From Bernardetia sp. (GTDB lineage: Bacteria > Bacteroidota > Bacteroidia > Cytophagales > Bernardetiaceae), in assembly GCA_020630575.1 (NCBI GenBank), contig JAHDBD010000007.1, forward strand, positions 1-64,000: 64,000 bases of DNA. Direction: 5' to 3'. The notes beneath the pieces were generated by a model. The model was not told the DNA's origin, made no database searches, and was given only the letters and a program-made list of their open reading frames with translations. Below, piece by piece: positions 26,118 to 35,364 of the stretch (its first letter is position 1; every line of letters starts with the position of its first letter). The position numbers and the translations under genes are program-made.

Positions 26118-26397
26118 ATTAAATGTGTTTAGTCCTAACCTAGCATCATCTCATAAGTTGATTATAAACCTATTTCTTCAAAAAAACACAAACATAAACC
26201 GTTTTTCTTCGTATATACAGAAATACAGAATTTTATTTTTTTGTAAAAAGACAGAATTAAGTAGAGAAAAAATGGCTAGAAACAATAAAAATTAGAAAAA
26301 AATCTATTTTAATTCTACTTTTTTGATAAAAAAATCTTATTTTAAAGGATTATTTCAAAAGACTTAACATTCAATCAAATTTAACTTATCAACTTGT

Positions 26398-26820
26398 ATG
26401 AAAGACCACTTTCAGATTGTAAAAGATTACTTGCTAGAACTCGGCTACGACATCACAGCAGAAGATGCTGAAGAACAACTTTTTATTATTAACGATGAAG
26501 AAGAAGGCATTCGTAATTTAGTAGTCGATTGTGAAGATCCTATTCTAATTATTGAGCAGTATATTCTTGAACTAAAACACGTCGACGAGAAAACACTTAC
26601 TCGTTTGCTTCAAAAAAATAGAGAAATCGTACACGGAGCTTTTTCGCTTGACGAAACAGGAAGAAAATTGCTTTTTAGGGATACACTTCAAATCGAAAAT
26701 CTAGACCTAAACGAACTTGAAGGTTCTATTAATTCACTCAAATTATTGATGGCAGAATATTCAGAGCATCTTTTAGAGTTCGCAAAAGCAGATGCAAATG
26801 CAGTAAAAGAAATGTATTAA
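26398..26820 (+). CDS. YbjN/CesT-chaperone-like protein
   Basis: 140 acidic residues without signal peptide or membrane segment. The order beta-rich half (QLFIINDEEEGIRNLVVDCE) then helical half (LTRLLQKNREIVHGAFSLDE, GSINSLKLLMAEYSEHLLEF) fits the type III chaperone-like fold of YbjN proteins, which in many genomes are sensory or chaperone proteins of unclear substrate. It lies 172 nt upstream of pspA in the same direction, so a role in the envelope-stress response is plausible but not shown. The family call is from overall pattern, not a diagnostic motif. Confidence 0.6.
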   Translation: MKDHFQIVKDYLLELGYDITAEDAEEQLFIINDEEEGIRNLVVDCEDPILIIEQYILELKHVDEKTLTRLLQKNREIVHGAFSLDETGRKLLFRDTLQIENLDLNELEGSINSLKLLMAEYSEHLLEFAKADANAVKEMY

Positions 26821-26992
26821 TTAATAATTGATATATAATTTTTAACTTTTTAGTCAAACAAAAAGTTGTAATTTCATCTCGCTAAATTGCTATACAATTA
26901 TTTAGCATCGCATAATTACCAATTTATTTATATTTTTAAGTATAAATAAAAAGAATTCAAAAAATAAACAGAACCTTAAAGCAACTATAAAT

Positions 26993-27757
26993 ATGTCTAT
27001 ATTCAAACGTCTTTTTAGCATGGGCAAAGCAGAAGCTCATAGCGCAATAGATAAATTAGAAGATCCAATCAAGATGACCGAACAAGGGATTCGTGATTTA
27101 AAAGGAAACCTTAACGAAAGTCTTCAAGGGTTAGCAGAGCTAAAAGCATTAGCTATCCGTGCAAAACGTGATCACCAACAGTTTCTTTCTCAGTCTAAAA
27201 ATTATGAGCAGAAAGCAGTTTTGTTACTTCAAAAAGCACAAACTGGTGAATTAGACCCTTCTGAGGCTGACCGTTTGGCTTCTGAAATGCTCCGTAAGAA
27301 AGAAGAAGCACAACAGCAAGCTGACCGTACAGGAAAAGAAATGGCATCCCATGAGCAGCATGTTTCGAAAATGAATCAAAATATTCAGACGCTCAAATCA
27401 AAAGTAGGTACTTATGAGAATGAGCTTCGTACCCTGAAAGCACGTTCTAAAGTAAGTTCTGCAACAAAGAAAATTAATAAACAGATGTCGCAAATCGACT
27501 CTAGTGGTACAGTTTCTATGCTTGAACGTATGAAAGAAAAAGTAGCACAAGAAGAGGCATTAGCAGAGTCGTATGGTGAAATTGCATCACTTAATACTTC
27601 CATTGATGATGATGTAGAAAAGGCATTGGGTGCAGGCTCTTCAACTTCTTCGTCGGCTTCTCTTTTAGAATTGAAAGCTAAATTAGGATTGGCTCAAAAT
27701 GCTTCTCCTAGTACGGATGCAGATGCTTCAACTCCTCCTCCAACTCCAGAAAGTTAG
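26993..27757 (+). CDS. pspA: PspA/IM30-family membrane-stress protein
   Basis: 254 residues forming a long coiled coil. It starts with the PspA hallmark: an amphipathic helix (MSIFKRLFSMGKAEAHSAID) followed by KLEDPIKMTEQGIRDLKGNL. Central helices are rich in Lys, Gln and Glu, and the tail (from about 215) is a Ser/Thr/Pro-rich disordered stretch. PspA/Vipp1 proteins form ESCRT-III-like polymers on the inner membrane and protect it under stress. The Ser/Pro tail is longer than in E. coli PspA. Regulator genes pspB/C/F are not nearby. Confidence 0.9.
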   Translation: MSIFKRLFSMGKAEAHSAIDKLEDPIKMTEQGIRDLKGNLNESLQGLAELKALAIRAKRDHQQFLSQSKNYEQKAVLLLQKAQTGELDPSEADRLASEMLRKKEEAQQQADRTGKEMASHEQHVSKMNQNIQTLKSKVGTYENELRTLKARSKVSSATKKINKQMSQIDSSGTVSMLERMKEKVAQEEALAESYGEIASLNTSIDDDVEKALGAGSSTSSSASLLELKAKLGLAQNASPSTDADASTPPPTPES

Positions 27758-27784
27758 AATAGAATATTATCTTCTAAAATCTTT

Positions 27785-27830
27785 AAAAAACCTATTTATA
27801 CAGAAAATAAGAAAATAAATAGGTTTTTTG
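27785..27830 (+). terminator. Terminator after pspA
   Basis: AAAAAACCTATTTAT (27785-27799) pairs perfectly with ATAAATAGGTTTTTT (27815-27829), with T-runs on both strands. Confidence 0.9.
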
Positions 27831-27840
27831 TTCGATACAA

Positions 27841-27877
27841 AAAAACCTTCATTCTAAAGTTAGAGTGAAGGTTTTTT
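27841..27877 (-). terminator. Terminator of the small basic protein gene
   Basis: AAAAACCTTCATTCTA (27841-27856) pairs with TAGAGTGAAGGTTTTT (from 27860), one wobble; it lies 27 nt after the stop of the minus-strand gene. T-runs on both strands make it bidirectional. Confidence 0.85.
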
Positions 27878-27903
27878 ATATGTTTTGGTCTTTATAGATA
27901 GAC

Positions 27904-28059
27904 CTACGCTTTTTTGTTTTTCTCAAATTCTGCTTTGATTGCCTCAACATCTACATTAAGCATTGGAGGAACAAAGTTATTGTTTTTGAGCATCTTGTCA
28001 CGTGCAACAGATGCACGACGACGACGCTTCAATTTGCGTTCTAATCTAGTAACTGACAT
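27904..28059 (-). CDS. Small basic conserved-type protein, function unknown
   Basis: A 51-residue protein read on the minus strand from ATG (28059-28057) to TAG (27906-27904). It starts MSVTRLERKLKRRRRASVAR and ends NVDVEAIKAEFEKNKKA. The very basic N-terminal half and acidic, helical C-terminal half recall small proteins found next to housekeeping genes in Cytophagales, possibly nucleic-acid or ribosome binding, but I cannot name a family. A dedicated hairpin terminator follows it, and its codon use (CGTCGTCGTCGT) resembles that of the ribosomal genes, which supports real and possibly strong expression. Confidence 0.8.
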   Translation of the reverse strand: MSVTRLERKLKRRRRASVARDKMLKNNNFVPPMLNVDVEAIKAEFEKNKKA

Positions 28060-28193
28060 AATTTTATGGTTTAGCGTTTTCGAAAACTAAGACGCAAAGA
28101 TAAGAAAAAAAACTATCAAAAAAAGCAACACTAGAATATTTTTATTATTATTCTCTAAATAAAACTCTTCACTATTTCTGATACTCAATTTTT

Positions 28194-28315
28194 AGAGTAC
28201 TGGACATAGAACTAAATAGTCGTCGGTGGTGACATCGACAACGTTAGTAGGTATTTTTTTTATCGCTGTTGTTGGTGTTTCCATCAATAACAAAACCACT
28301 CATGTCCAGTACTCT
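28194..28315. repeat. 122-bp MITE-like element with 14-bp terminal inverted repeats
   Basis: AGAGTACTGGACAT (28194-28207) and ATGTCCAGTACTCT (28302-28315) are a perfect inverted repeat. Inside are two facing copies of the dispersed palindrome: on the minus strand CGTTGTCGATGTCACCACCG, and on the plus strand CGCTGTTGTTGGTGTTTCCA. There is no coding frame, so it looks like a non-autonomous mobile element or a BIME. The surrounding stretch 28060-28738 has no gene; apart from this element it is AT-rich and featureless. Confidence 0.65.
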
Positions 28316-28738
28316 TTTACTCCTGAGCTAACTAGAACTAACAAGTAAACTAATTTTGTTTTTAAAGATAAAAGAAATACTTTTGAGTAGTAATTTACGG
28401 CTCTTAGAAATAGACAGAATAAAGTAAACAATAAGTTTATTTGAAATTGTTTAATTTTTTTTAAAACTATTTTTATCTCTAATAGTAAGAGCTTTAAAAT
28501 TAGGAGAAGAAAGATTAGAAAATAAACATCTTACTAGATAAGTGTATCAATCTTTAACCTTTTATTTATCACTATAAATTTCTGTTTTTTAGAAAAACAA
28601 GTGAAAAAAGAACTTAAAATTATTTAGAATCATTTTAAATTAGATTTTGAGAAAACTTAAAAAATCACAACAATCTGTAAATCAGTAAGTTAATGTTTTT
28701 TGTTAAAAAACAAAATTCGATAGAATTTGAAATAAACA

Positions 28739-28769
28739 TTGATAAAAACCAATACGCATACTAATTTTG
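28739..28769 (+). promoter_or_regulatory. Promoter of the act (alternative complex III) operon
   Basis: TTG (28739-28741), 20 nt, TAATTTTG (28762-28769) fits the Bacteroidota consensus and would give a leader of about 120 nt to the actA ATG. Confidence 0.6.
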
Positions 28770-28894
28770 TAAACGAAAACAGCACAGTCTCATAATAGCT
28801 AAATATACTAGCCAATTTTTTGAAAGAAAGAAGGCGATTCATATCATTTATCTTCATATTATTTTGTGCTTGCCACCTATATTATTTAAAAAAT

Positions 28895-30259
28895 ATGTTA
28901 TTCAAACAACTACTAATACAAAAGTCATATTCTGATAAGGCACGTTCATTCAAACGAAGCCTTAAAAGAAATGTTACAGGAAGTGCTTTTGCTTTTGTCT
29001 TGATGCTTTTGGTCTTCTCTACTGTAATGACACTTTCTACACAGTGTTATGCTCAAGATGGTGCAGATTCAACAGCACAAACAACTGACACGGCTGCCAC
29101 AGATGGTGCAGATGCTACTGCTGGAGCAAGTCCTGAAGTAATTGCACAAGGAAAAGAACTTTTTGATGGAAACTGTGCTCAATGTCATGCTGTCCACAAA
29201 AAAGTGGTAGGTCCTGCATTGAATGGTGCAGAAGGTCGCTGGCCAAGTCGTGCAGCTATCATCAACTTTATTAAATATCCTGAAAAGACAATTACAGGAG
29301 GAAATGAATATGCAGCCAAACTCTATAAAGAGTATGGACAAATGATGCCAAACCATGATTTCTTCTCTGATGATCAAGTTGCTTCTATCTTAGACTATAT
29401 CAAAACTGTTCCAGTACCTGTTGCTGTTGTTGATAATAAAGGAGGACAAACAGGAACTACACAAGAAGGAGGAGCAGCAAATTCAGGTCTTTTATTAGGA
29501 ATTGTAATCGCTCTTATTGCTATCTTATTGGTAGTTGCTTTAGTATTAGTTGTTCTTACTTCAGTTCTTTCTAACTATTTGAAGCGTGAGAAACTAGAAG
29601 AAGATGAAAATACAGTAGTTACTCAATCTATATTTGATTTCAAAGCCTTCTTTACAAGCCCAGGTTTTATTGGTGTCGTATTATTCGTGCTAGTAGCTGT
29701 TGGAGCAAAGGAACTTTTTGCAGGACTTTGGACAATCGGTGTTCAACAAGGATATGCTCCTACTCAACCGATTAACTTCTCTCACAAACTTCACGCAGGA
29801 TATTATGAAATTGATTGTAAATTCTGTCACTCAGGAGTAGAAAAAGGCAAGTCAGCTGTTATTCCTTCTGCAAATGTTTGTATGAACTGTCATGGCGAAC
29901 TTCGTCGTGGTTCTCCAGAGATTCAAAAAATTTATAATGCTATTGAAAAAAATGAACCTATTCAGTGGGTTCGTGTACATAACTTACCAGACCTTTCTTA
30001 CTTCAATCACTCTCAACACGTAAAAGTGGGTGGTATTGAATGTGAAACGTGTCATGGAAATATTAAAGAAATGGAAGTAGTGCAACAAGTGTCGCTACTT
30101 ACTATGGGTTGGTGTGTCAACTGCCACCGTGAATGGGATGTAAATGCAAAAGGAAATGATTATTATGATAATCTTATCAAGTTGCATAATTCTACTTCTA
30201 AAGAACCACTCAAAGTTGAAGATATTGGTGGGCTTGAATGTTCTAAATGTCACTATTAA
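28895..30259 (+). CDS. actA: Alternative complex III subunit ActA, multihaem cytochrome c with an extra N-terminal haem domain
   Basis: Electron-transfer subunit of the quinol:cytochrome c oxidoreductase. The frame is open from a TTG at 28820, but ATG 28895 (454 residues) is preferred because a normal export signal follows (FAFVLMLLVFSTVMTL). Six CxxCH haem sites are visible: C94AQCH in an N-terminal class I cytochrome domain, then CKFCH, CMNCH, CETCH, CVNCH and CSKCH in the pentahaem C-terminal domain (from about 308). Two membrane segments (about 198-225 and 256-276) separate them. ActA is usually described as pentahaem, so the N-terminal monohaem domain is an added module. First gene of actABCDEF-coxBA. 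Confidence 0.92.
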   Translation: MLFKQLLIQKSYSDKARSFKRSLKRNVTGSAFAFVLMLLVFSTVMTLSTQCYAQDGADSTAQTTDTAATDGADATAGASPEVIAQGKELFDGNCAQCHAVHKKVVGPALNGAEGRWPSRAAIINFIKYPEKTITGGNEYAAKLYKEYGQMMPNHDFFSDDQVASILDYIKTVPVPVAVVDNKGGQTGTTQEGGAANSGLLLGIVIALIAILLVVALVLVVLTSVLSNYLKREKLEEDENTVVTQSIFDFKAFFTSPGFIGVVLFVLVAVGAKELFAGLWTIGVQQGYAPTQPINFSHKLHAGYYEIDCKFCHSGVEKGKSAVIPSANVCMNCHGELRRGSPEIQKIYNAIEKNEPIQWVRVHNLPDLSYFNHSQHVKVGGIECETCHGNIKEMEVVQQVSLLTMGWCVNCHREWDVNAKGNDYYDNLIKLHNSTSKEPLKVEDIGGLECSKCHY

Positions 30260-30289
30260 TTTATCGCTCAACTACTTAAACCTACTATA

Positions 30290-33200
30290 ATGAAATTAAG
30301 TGAACGCATATATTGGAAGGGCATCGAACAATTAAAGAACGAGCCTGAATTTATCCAAAACGCTGAAAAAGAATTTCCACAGGATCTTAAAATAAAAGAT
30401 GCCTATGGTGACAATACACAAGAAGAAGATGATGACATTACTAAAAGTTCTCGTCGTGATTTCTTAAAAGTGATGGGATTCAGTGTAGCAGCAGTTTCTT
30501 TGACTGCTTGTGAAGCTCCTGTCAGAAATGCTATTCCGTATCTTACTGCACCTGAGGAAGTAGTTCCTACTATTCCAAACTATTATGCTTCTACATTTGT
30601 AGATGGTGGCGAGGCAAGTCCAGTAGTTATCAAAACTCGTGAAGGTCGTCCTATTTTTGCAGATGGAAACGCATTTTCTCCTCTTTCAAAAGGAAAAGTA
30701 AATGCTCGTATTAGTGCATCTGTTTTAGGATTGTATGACAACGAGAAAGTAAAACATCCTTTAAAAAATAATGAGAAAACAGATTGGAAAACAGTTGATG
30801 CTGAAATTTCTTCAAAAATTGGTTCTAATCTTCGTTTAGTTAGTCAGACTGTTGTAAGTCCGACAACTCAAAAACTTATAAATGAATTTTGTGCTAAAAC
30901 TGGAGCAAAACATGTGTCGTATGACCCTGTTTCTGTTTCTGGTATGATGGAGGCTAACTTCCGTAGTTTTGGAAGAAAAGTAGTTCCTTCTTATAATTTT
31001 GATAAAGCAGAACTTATTGTTTCTATCAATGCTGACTTCTTAGGCTTTTGGCTTTCACAAGTAGAGCATTCAGTTCAATATGCTAAGACTCGTAAAATTT
31101 CAGATAAGAAAAAAACGATGTCTCGTCATTATCAAATTGAATCTGTTTATTCAAATACAGGAGCTTCAGCAGATTATCGTTTGCCAATTGCTCCATCACA
31201 AGAAGGTGCAATTGTAGCAGCTTTATATAAAGCACTTGGTGGAAACGCTGGTGGTTCTTTCAAATTTGAAAATGCTGTTTTAGAGAAAAATTATCAACAA
31301 CTTCTCAAAGATCTTAAAGCTGCAAACGGAAAAGCTCTTGTAGTTTCTGGATCAAATGACCCAGATGTTCAACAACTTGTCAATGCAATCAATCAAAAAT
31401 TAGGAAGCTACGGCAAAACGATTGATATGCAAAATCCTTCTTATCAGCGCAAAGGTGATGATAAGCAAATGACGGATTTTATAAAAGATTTACAAGGAGG
31501 TGCAAGTGTAATTTTCTACAATTGTAACCCTGTTTATGACCACCCAAGAGGAGGCGATATTGCAGCAGCTCTTCCTAAAGCTAAGTTGTCAGTTTCTACT
31601 TCAGACAGAGTTGATGCGACAGCAAATTTCTGTACATATCTTACTCCAGACCGTCACTATTTAGAATCTTGGAATGATGCAGAACCAAAAGCTGGTCATT
31701 TAAGTCTTATTCAACCTACTATCAATCCAATTTTTGATACTCGTCAGTTTCAAGATAGCTTGATGGCTTGGGCAGGAATGGAAGGTGACTATTACACCTA
31801 TTTACGTAAAACATGGAAAAACAAAGGTCTTTCTATGAAAGGAATGAACTTTGAGAATTTCTGGAAAAAAGTACTTCATGATGGAGTATATACTCGCAAA
31901 ATGAAGTCTTCTACTTCTGCATCTGAAACAGAAGCTACTCCTTTAGTATCAGAAACTACTGTTACAACTGATAGCCTTTCAAATGGAGTTACAATTGTAA
32001 ATACAGAGTTTTCTCAAAATGATTTTGTAGTAGATCAAGAGACAGTTACAGCACAAGAAATTGTAGGTGTGCCTGTGACAGAAATGTCAAAAGAATTAGT
32101 TTATGCAGATGCTGATTGGTCTAGCATAGATGCAAATATCAAAAAGAATTATACTACTACTGTTCCTGCACAAGGAAGTGAAGTAGAGTTAGTCGTTTAT
32201 CCTTCTCCTGTAATGGGAACAGGGTCAATGGCAAATAACCCTTGGATTCAAGAAACACCAGACCCAATCACGAAATTGACTTGGGGACATGCTGTTCTTG
32301 TTTCTATGCAAAAAGCTGCTGAACTTGGATTTGAAACTGTTGAAGTAAAAACTTCTCAAGCAAAAATCAAAGTTGATGGCTTAGAATATACTCTTCCTGT
32401 GATTATTCAGCCAGGTATGCCAGCTAATACGATTGCAATTTCGTTAGGTTATGGACATAAAGCTGATGATGACAAAAACAAAAATAATAACTTAGGAAAA
32501 GTTTCTGTTGAGGCAAGAGGAGAAAATGCTTACAAAATGCTTTCTATGCGTGATGGATTTATCCAATATACACGTACAAAAGGAGTAACTATTGAAGCAG
32601 CAGGCGATACTGAAAAGATTGCTCGTACTCAAACTCACCAAACTTATTTAGGTCGTGAAACGATTATTCAAGAAGCTATCTTGAAAGATTATCAAGATGT
32701 TGATAATTTGATAGCTAAAAAATACGATCCTAAAGTTACTATGGATGGTAAGAAAGTAGAACCTACTGATATTTCAATTTGGGATATTGATAGTGATGGC
32801 TACGGTTCTGATAAAGACGAAATTGCTAAATTTGATAAAAAAGAAACTGCAAAACCAGGGACAGAAGATAACTGGTTAGTTCGTCAGCGTGAGCGTGATG
32901 AGTATGCAGCAGATACTTTTGAATATAATCTCCATCACTGGGGAATGGTTATCGACTTGAACACTTGTACAGGGTGTTCGGCTTGTTTGGTAGCTTGTAG
33001 TATGGAAAACAATGTTCCTATTGTTGGAAAGACTGAGGTAGAAAATCGTCGTGAAATGCACTGGATGCGTATCGACCGTTATTATACTTCATCCACTAAA
33101 TTAGCACCAGGTGAAAGTCCAGGGGCTTCTGATTATCCTAAATTGAAAGCAGTTTCTGAAAATCCAGAGGTTGTATTCCAACCAATGATGTGTCAGCATT

Positions 33201-33784
33201 GTAATAATGCACCTTGTGAAACAGTTTGTCCAGTTGCTGCAACTACTCACAGTTCAGAAGGTCTTAATCAAATGACATATAACCGTTGTGTAGGTACAAA
33301 ATATTGTGCTAATAACTGTCCTTACAAAGTTCGTCGTTTCAACTGGTTCAAATACCACAATAACTCAGAGTTTGATTATAACATGAACAATGCTCTTGGT
33401 AAAATGGTCTTGAATCCTGATGTTACAGTTCGTTCTCGTGGTGTAATGGAAAAATGTTCACTTTGTGTACAAAGAATCCAAGAAGGTAAATTGGCTGCAA
33501 AACGTGAAAGCCGTAAGGTACGTGATGGCGAAGTAGTTACTGCTTGTGCTAGTGCATGTCCTACAAATGCAATCACTTTTGGAGATTTGAATAACCGAGA
33601 CAGCGAAATTGTGAAGGTATTAGAACCTGAGTTAGACAAACGTGCTTATAATGTTCTTCACGAGATTAATACTCGTCCGAATGTTTGGTATTTGACTAAG
33701 GTTCGTAACCAAGAAGAAGCATTTGTTCCTTCTGGTGTAACTCCTCAATCAGCTGAAGATATGGTAGAGGCTGCACAGTCTTAA
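30290..33784 (+). CDS. actB: Alternative complex III subunit ActB, molybdopterin-like plus iron-sulphur subunit
   Basis: 1164 residues. A Tat-type signal (SRRDFLKVMGFSVAAVSLTAC) at about 54-75 ends at a Cys, fitting a lipid-anchored subunit. The large middle is homologous to molybdopterin oxidoreductases, but in ActB this domain holds no cofactor. The C-terminal ferredoxin-like domain has Cys clusters CTGCSACLVACSMENN, CQHCNNAPCETVCP, CVGTKYCANNCP and CSLCVQRI with CASACP, enough for four Fe-S clusters. A Ser/Thr-rich low-complexity insert lies at about 540-600. It passes electrons from quinol towards the ActA/ActE haems. 30 nt separate it from actA. Confidence 0.95.
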   Translation: MKLSERIYWKGIEQLKNEPEFIQNAEKEFPQDLKIKDAYGDNTQEEDDDITKSSRRDFLKVMGFSVAAVSLTACEAPVRNAIPYLTAPEEVVPTIPNYYASTFVDGGEASPVVIKTREGRPIFADGNAFSPLSKGKVNARISASVLGLYDNEKVKHPLKNNEKTDWKTVDAEISSKIGSNLRLVSQTVVSPTTQKLINEFCAKTGAKHVSYDPVSVSGMMEANFRSFGRKVVPSYNFDKAELIVSINADFLGFWLSQVEHSVQYAKTRKISDKKKTMSRHYQIESVYSNTGASADYRLPIAPSQEGAIVAALYKALGGNAGGSFKFENAVLEKNYQQLLKDLKAANGKALVVSGSNDPDVQQLVNAINQKLGSYGKTIDMQNPSYQRKGDDKQMTDFIKDLQGGASVIFYNCNPVYDHPRGGDIAAALPKAKLSVSTSDRVDATANFCTYLTPDRHYLESWNDAEPKAGHLSLIQPTINPIFDTRQFQDSLMAWAGMEGDYYTYLRKTWKNKGLSMKGMNFENFWKKVLHDGVYTRKMKSSTSASETEATPLVSETTVTTDSLSNGVTIVNTEFSQNDFVVDQETVTAQEIVGVPVTEMSKELVYADADWSSIDANIKKNYTTTVPAQGSEVELVVYPSPVMGTGSMANNPWIQETPDPITKLTWGHAVLVSMQKAAELGFETVEVKTSQAKIKVDGLEYTLPVIIQPGMPANTIAISLGYGHKADDDKNKNNNLGKVSVEARGENAYKMLSMRDGFIQYTRTKGVTIEAAGDTEKIARTQTHQTYLGRETIIQEAILKDYQDVDNLIAKKYDPKVTMDGKKVEPTDISIWDIDSDGYGSDKDEIAKFDKKETAKPGTEDNWLVRQRERDEYAADTFEYNLHHWGMVIDLNTCTGCSACLVACSMENNVPIVGKTEVENRREMHWMRIDRYYTSSTKLAPGESPGASDYPKLKAVSENPEVVFQPMMCQHCNNAPCETVCPVAATTHSSEGLNQMTYNRCVGTKYCANNCPYKVRRFNWFKYHNNSEFDYNMNNALGKMVLNPDVTVRSRGVMEKCSLCVQRIQEGKLAAKRESRKVRDGEVVTACASACPTNAITFGDLNNRDSEIVKVLEPELDKRAYNVLHEINTRPNVWYLTKVRNQEEAFVPSGVTPQSAEDMVEAAQS

Positions 33785-33808
33785 ATCCATTACTGATAAA
33801 TAAAAAAT

Positions 33809-33849
33809 AATTAAGATTTGTAATTAATATTTTATTACAAATCTTAATT
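33809..33849 (+). other. Perfect AT-rich hairpin between actB and actC
   Basis: AATTAAGATTTGTAAT (33809-33824) and ATTACAAATCTTAATT (33834-33849) are perfectly complementary (16 bp, 9-nt loop). There is no proper T-run, so mRNA processing or stability control within the operon is likelier than termination. Confidence 0.6.
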
Positions 33850-33904
33850 TCAAAAATATATAAAGAAAATAATTAGATAATCATCACAACATTATTACAT
33901 CATC

Positions 33905-35308
33905 ATGCAAATAATATCAGATGTACGAGAACCCTTAGTAACTGGTGGTAAGACCTATCACGATATTACAAAGGATATTGCAGGAAGAGTAGAAGATAGT
34001 CCAGCTCCATTGTGGTGGGGTGCTTTTGCTTTTGCTTTATTTCTGCTTGTAGCAGGAGGCTATTTCTTAGGAGATATGCTTTGGAACGGAATTGGTCGTT
34101 GGGGTTTGAACAAAACTGTACAATGGGCTTGGGATATTACCAACTTCGTTTGGTGGGTAGGTATTGGTCACGCAGGTACACTTATTTCTGCTGTACTTTT
34201 GCTTTTCCGTCAAAAATGGCGTACTGCCATTAACCGTGCAGCAGAAGCAATGACAATTTTTGCTGTTATTTGTGCAGCTATTTGGCCAGTTATTCACATG
34301 GGTCGTCCTTGGTTAGGAGCTTATTGGGTATTACCAATTCCAAATACATTTGGATCTCTTTGGGTAAACTTTAACTCTCCACTTCTTTGGGACGTTTTTG
34401 CCATCTCAACGTATTTCTCGGTATCATTAGTTTTCTGGTTTATGGGACTTGTGCCTGATTTTGCGACTATTCGTGACCGTGCTGTTACTCGTTTTGGTCG
34501 TATTTTTTATGGTGCACTTAGTCTTGGCTGGGTAGGTGGTGCAAAGGCTTGGGTTCATTATGAAGCTATGTCATTGATTTTGGCTGGTCTTTCTACGCCT
34601 TTGGTACTTTCGGTTCACACGATTGTAAGTATGGACTTTGCAACTTCGGTAATTCCGGGGTGGCACACAACAATTTTCCCTCCTTACTTTGTTGCAGGAG
34701 CGATTTTCTCAGGTTTTGCGATGGTACTTACTCTTATGATTATTACTCGTAAAGTCTATAAATTAGAACATTATATTACTTTAGAGCATATCGAACTAAT
34801 GAACATTATCATTATGGTAACAGGTTCAATTGTAGGTATTGCTTATATAACAGAGTTATTTATGGCTTGGTATTCAGGTGTTCCTTATGAGCAATACTGT
34901 TTTATCAACCGTTCAACAGGAGATTACTGGTGGGCATATTGGTCAATGATGACATGTAACGTAATTTCTCCTCAAGTATTTTGGTTCAAGAAACTTCGTA
35001 CAAGTATCGTCTTTACGTTTATTCTTTCTATCATTGTAAATATCGGAATGTGGTTTGAGCGTTTTGTAATTATTGTTACTTCGCTTCACAATGATTACCT
35101 TCCTTCTTCTTGGACATATTTTAGTCCGACACTTTGGGATGTAATGTGTTATGTATTTTCATTTGGATTGTTCTTTACTCTCTTCTTCTTATTTGCTAAG
35201 TTTTTCCCTGTGATAAACATGGCAGAAGTAAAAGCAGTATTGAAATCATCTAATCACCACGTTTACAAAAACAGAGATACCATTAAAGATCCTTTTGATG
35301 TTGTTTAA
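33905..35308 (+). CDS. actC: Alternative complex III subunit ActC, NrfD-like membrane subunit
   Basis: 467 residues with about ten membrane helices, of the NrfD/PsrC family that binds quinol in the membrane. Characteristic stretches are WDITNFVWWVGIGHAGTLIS and HMGRPWLGAYW near the N-terminus. Aromatic and His residues in the helices fit a quinol site. It pairs with ActF (another NrfD-like subunit encoded downstream) to form the membrane core. It follows actB after 120 nt that contain a perfect hairpin. Confidence 0.93.
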   Translation: MQIISDVREPLVTGGKTYHDITKDIAGRVEDSPAPLWWGAFAFALFLLVAGGYFLGDMLWNGIGRWGLNKTVQWAWDITNFVWWVGIGHAGTLISAVLLLFRQKWRTAINRAAEAMTIFAVICAAIWPVIHMGRPWLGAYWVLPIPNTFGSLWVNFNSPLLWDVFAISTYFSVSLVFWFMGLVPDFATIRDRAVTRFGRIFYGALSLGWVGGAKAWVHYEAMSLILAGLSTPLVLSVHTIVSMDFATSVIPGWHTTIFPPYFVAGAIFSGFAMVLTLMIITRKVYKLEHYITLEHIELMNIIIMVTGSIVGIAYITELFMAWYSGVPYEQYCFINRSTGDYWWAYWSMMTCNVISPQVFWFKKLRTSIVFTFILSIIVNIGMWFERFVIIVTSLHNDYLPSSWTYFSPTLWDVMCYVFSFGLFFTLFFLFAKFFPVINMAEVKAVLKSSNHHVYKNRDTIKDPFDVV

Positions 35309-35364
35309 TTTCTTAATCACAATTAATTAAACAAATTAGAGAATCAGATATAAACATTAAAATT

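Noticed and set aside
28820..28894. TTG start for actA 25 codons upstream
   Set aside because: It would put a second hydrophobic stretch ahead of the export signal; the ATG at 28895 gives a normal signal peptide.
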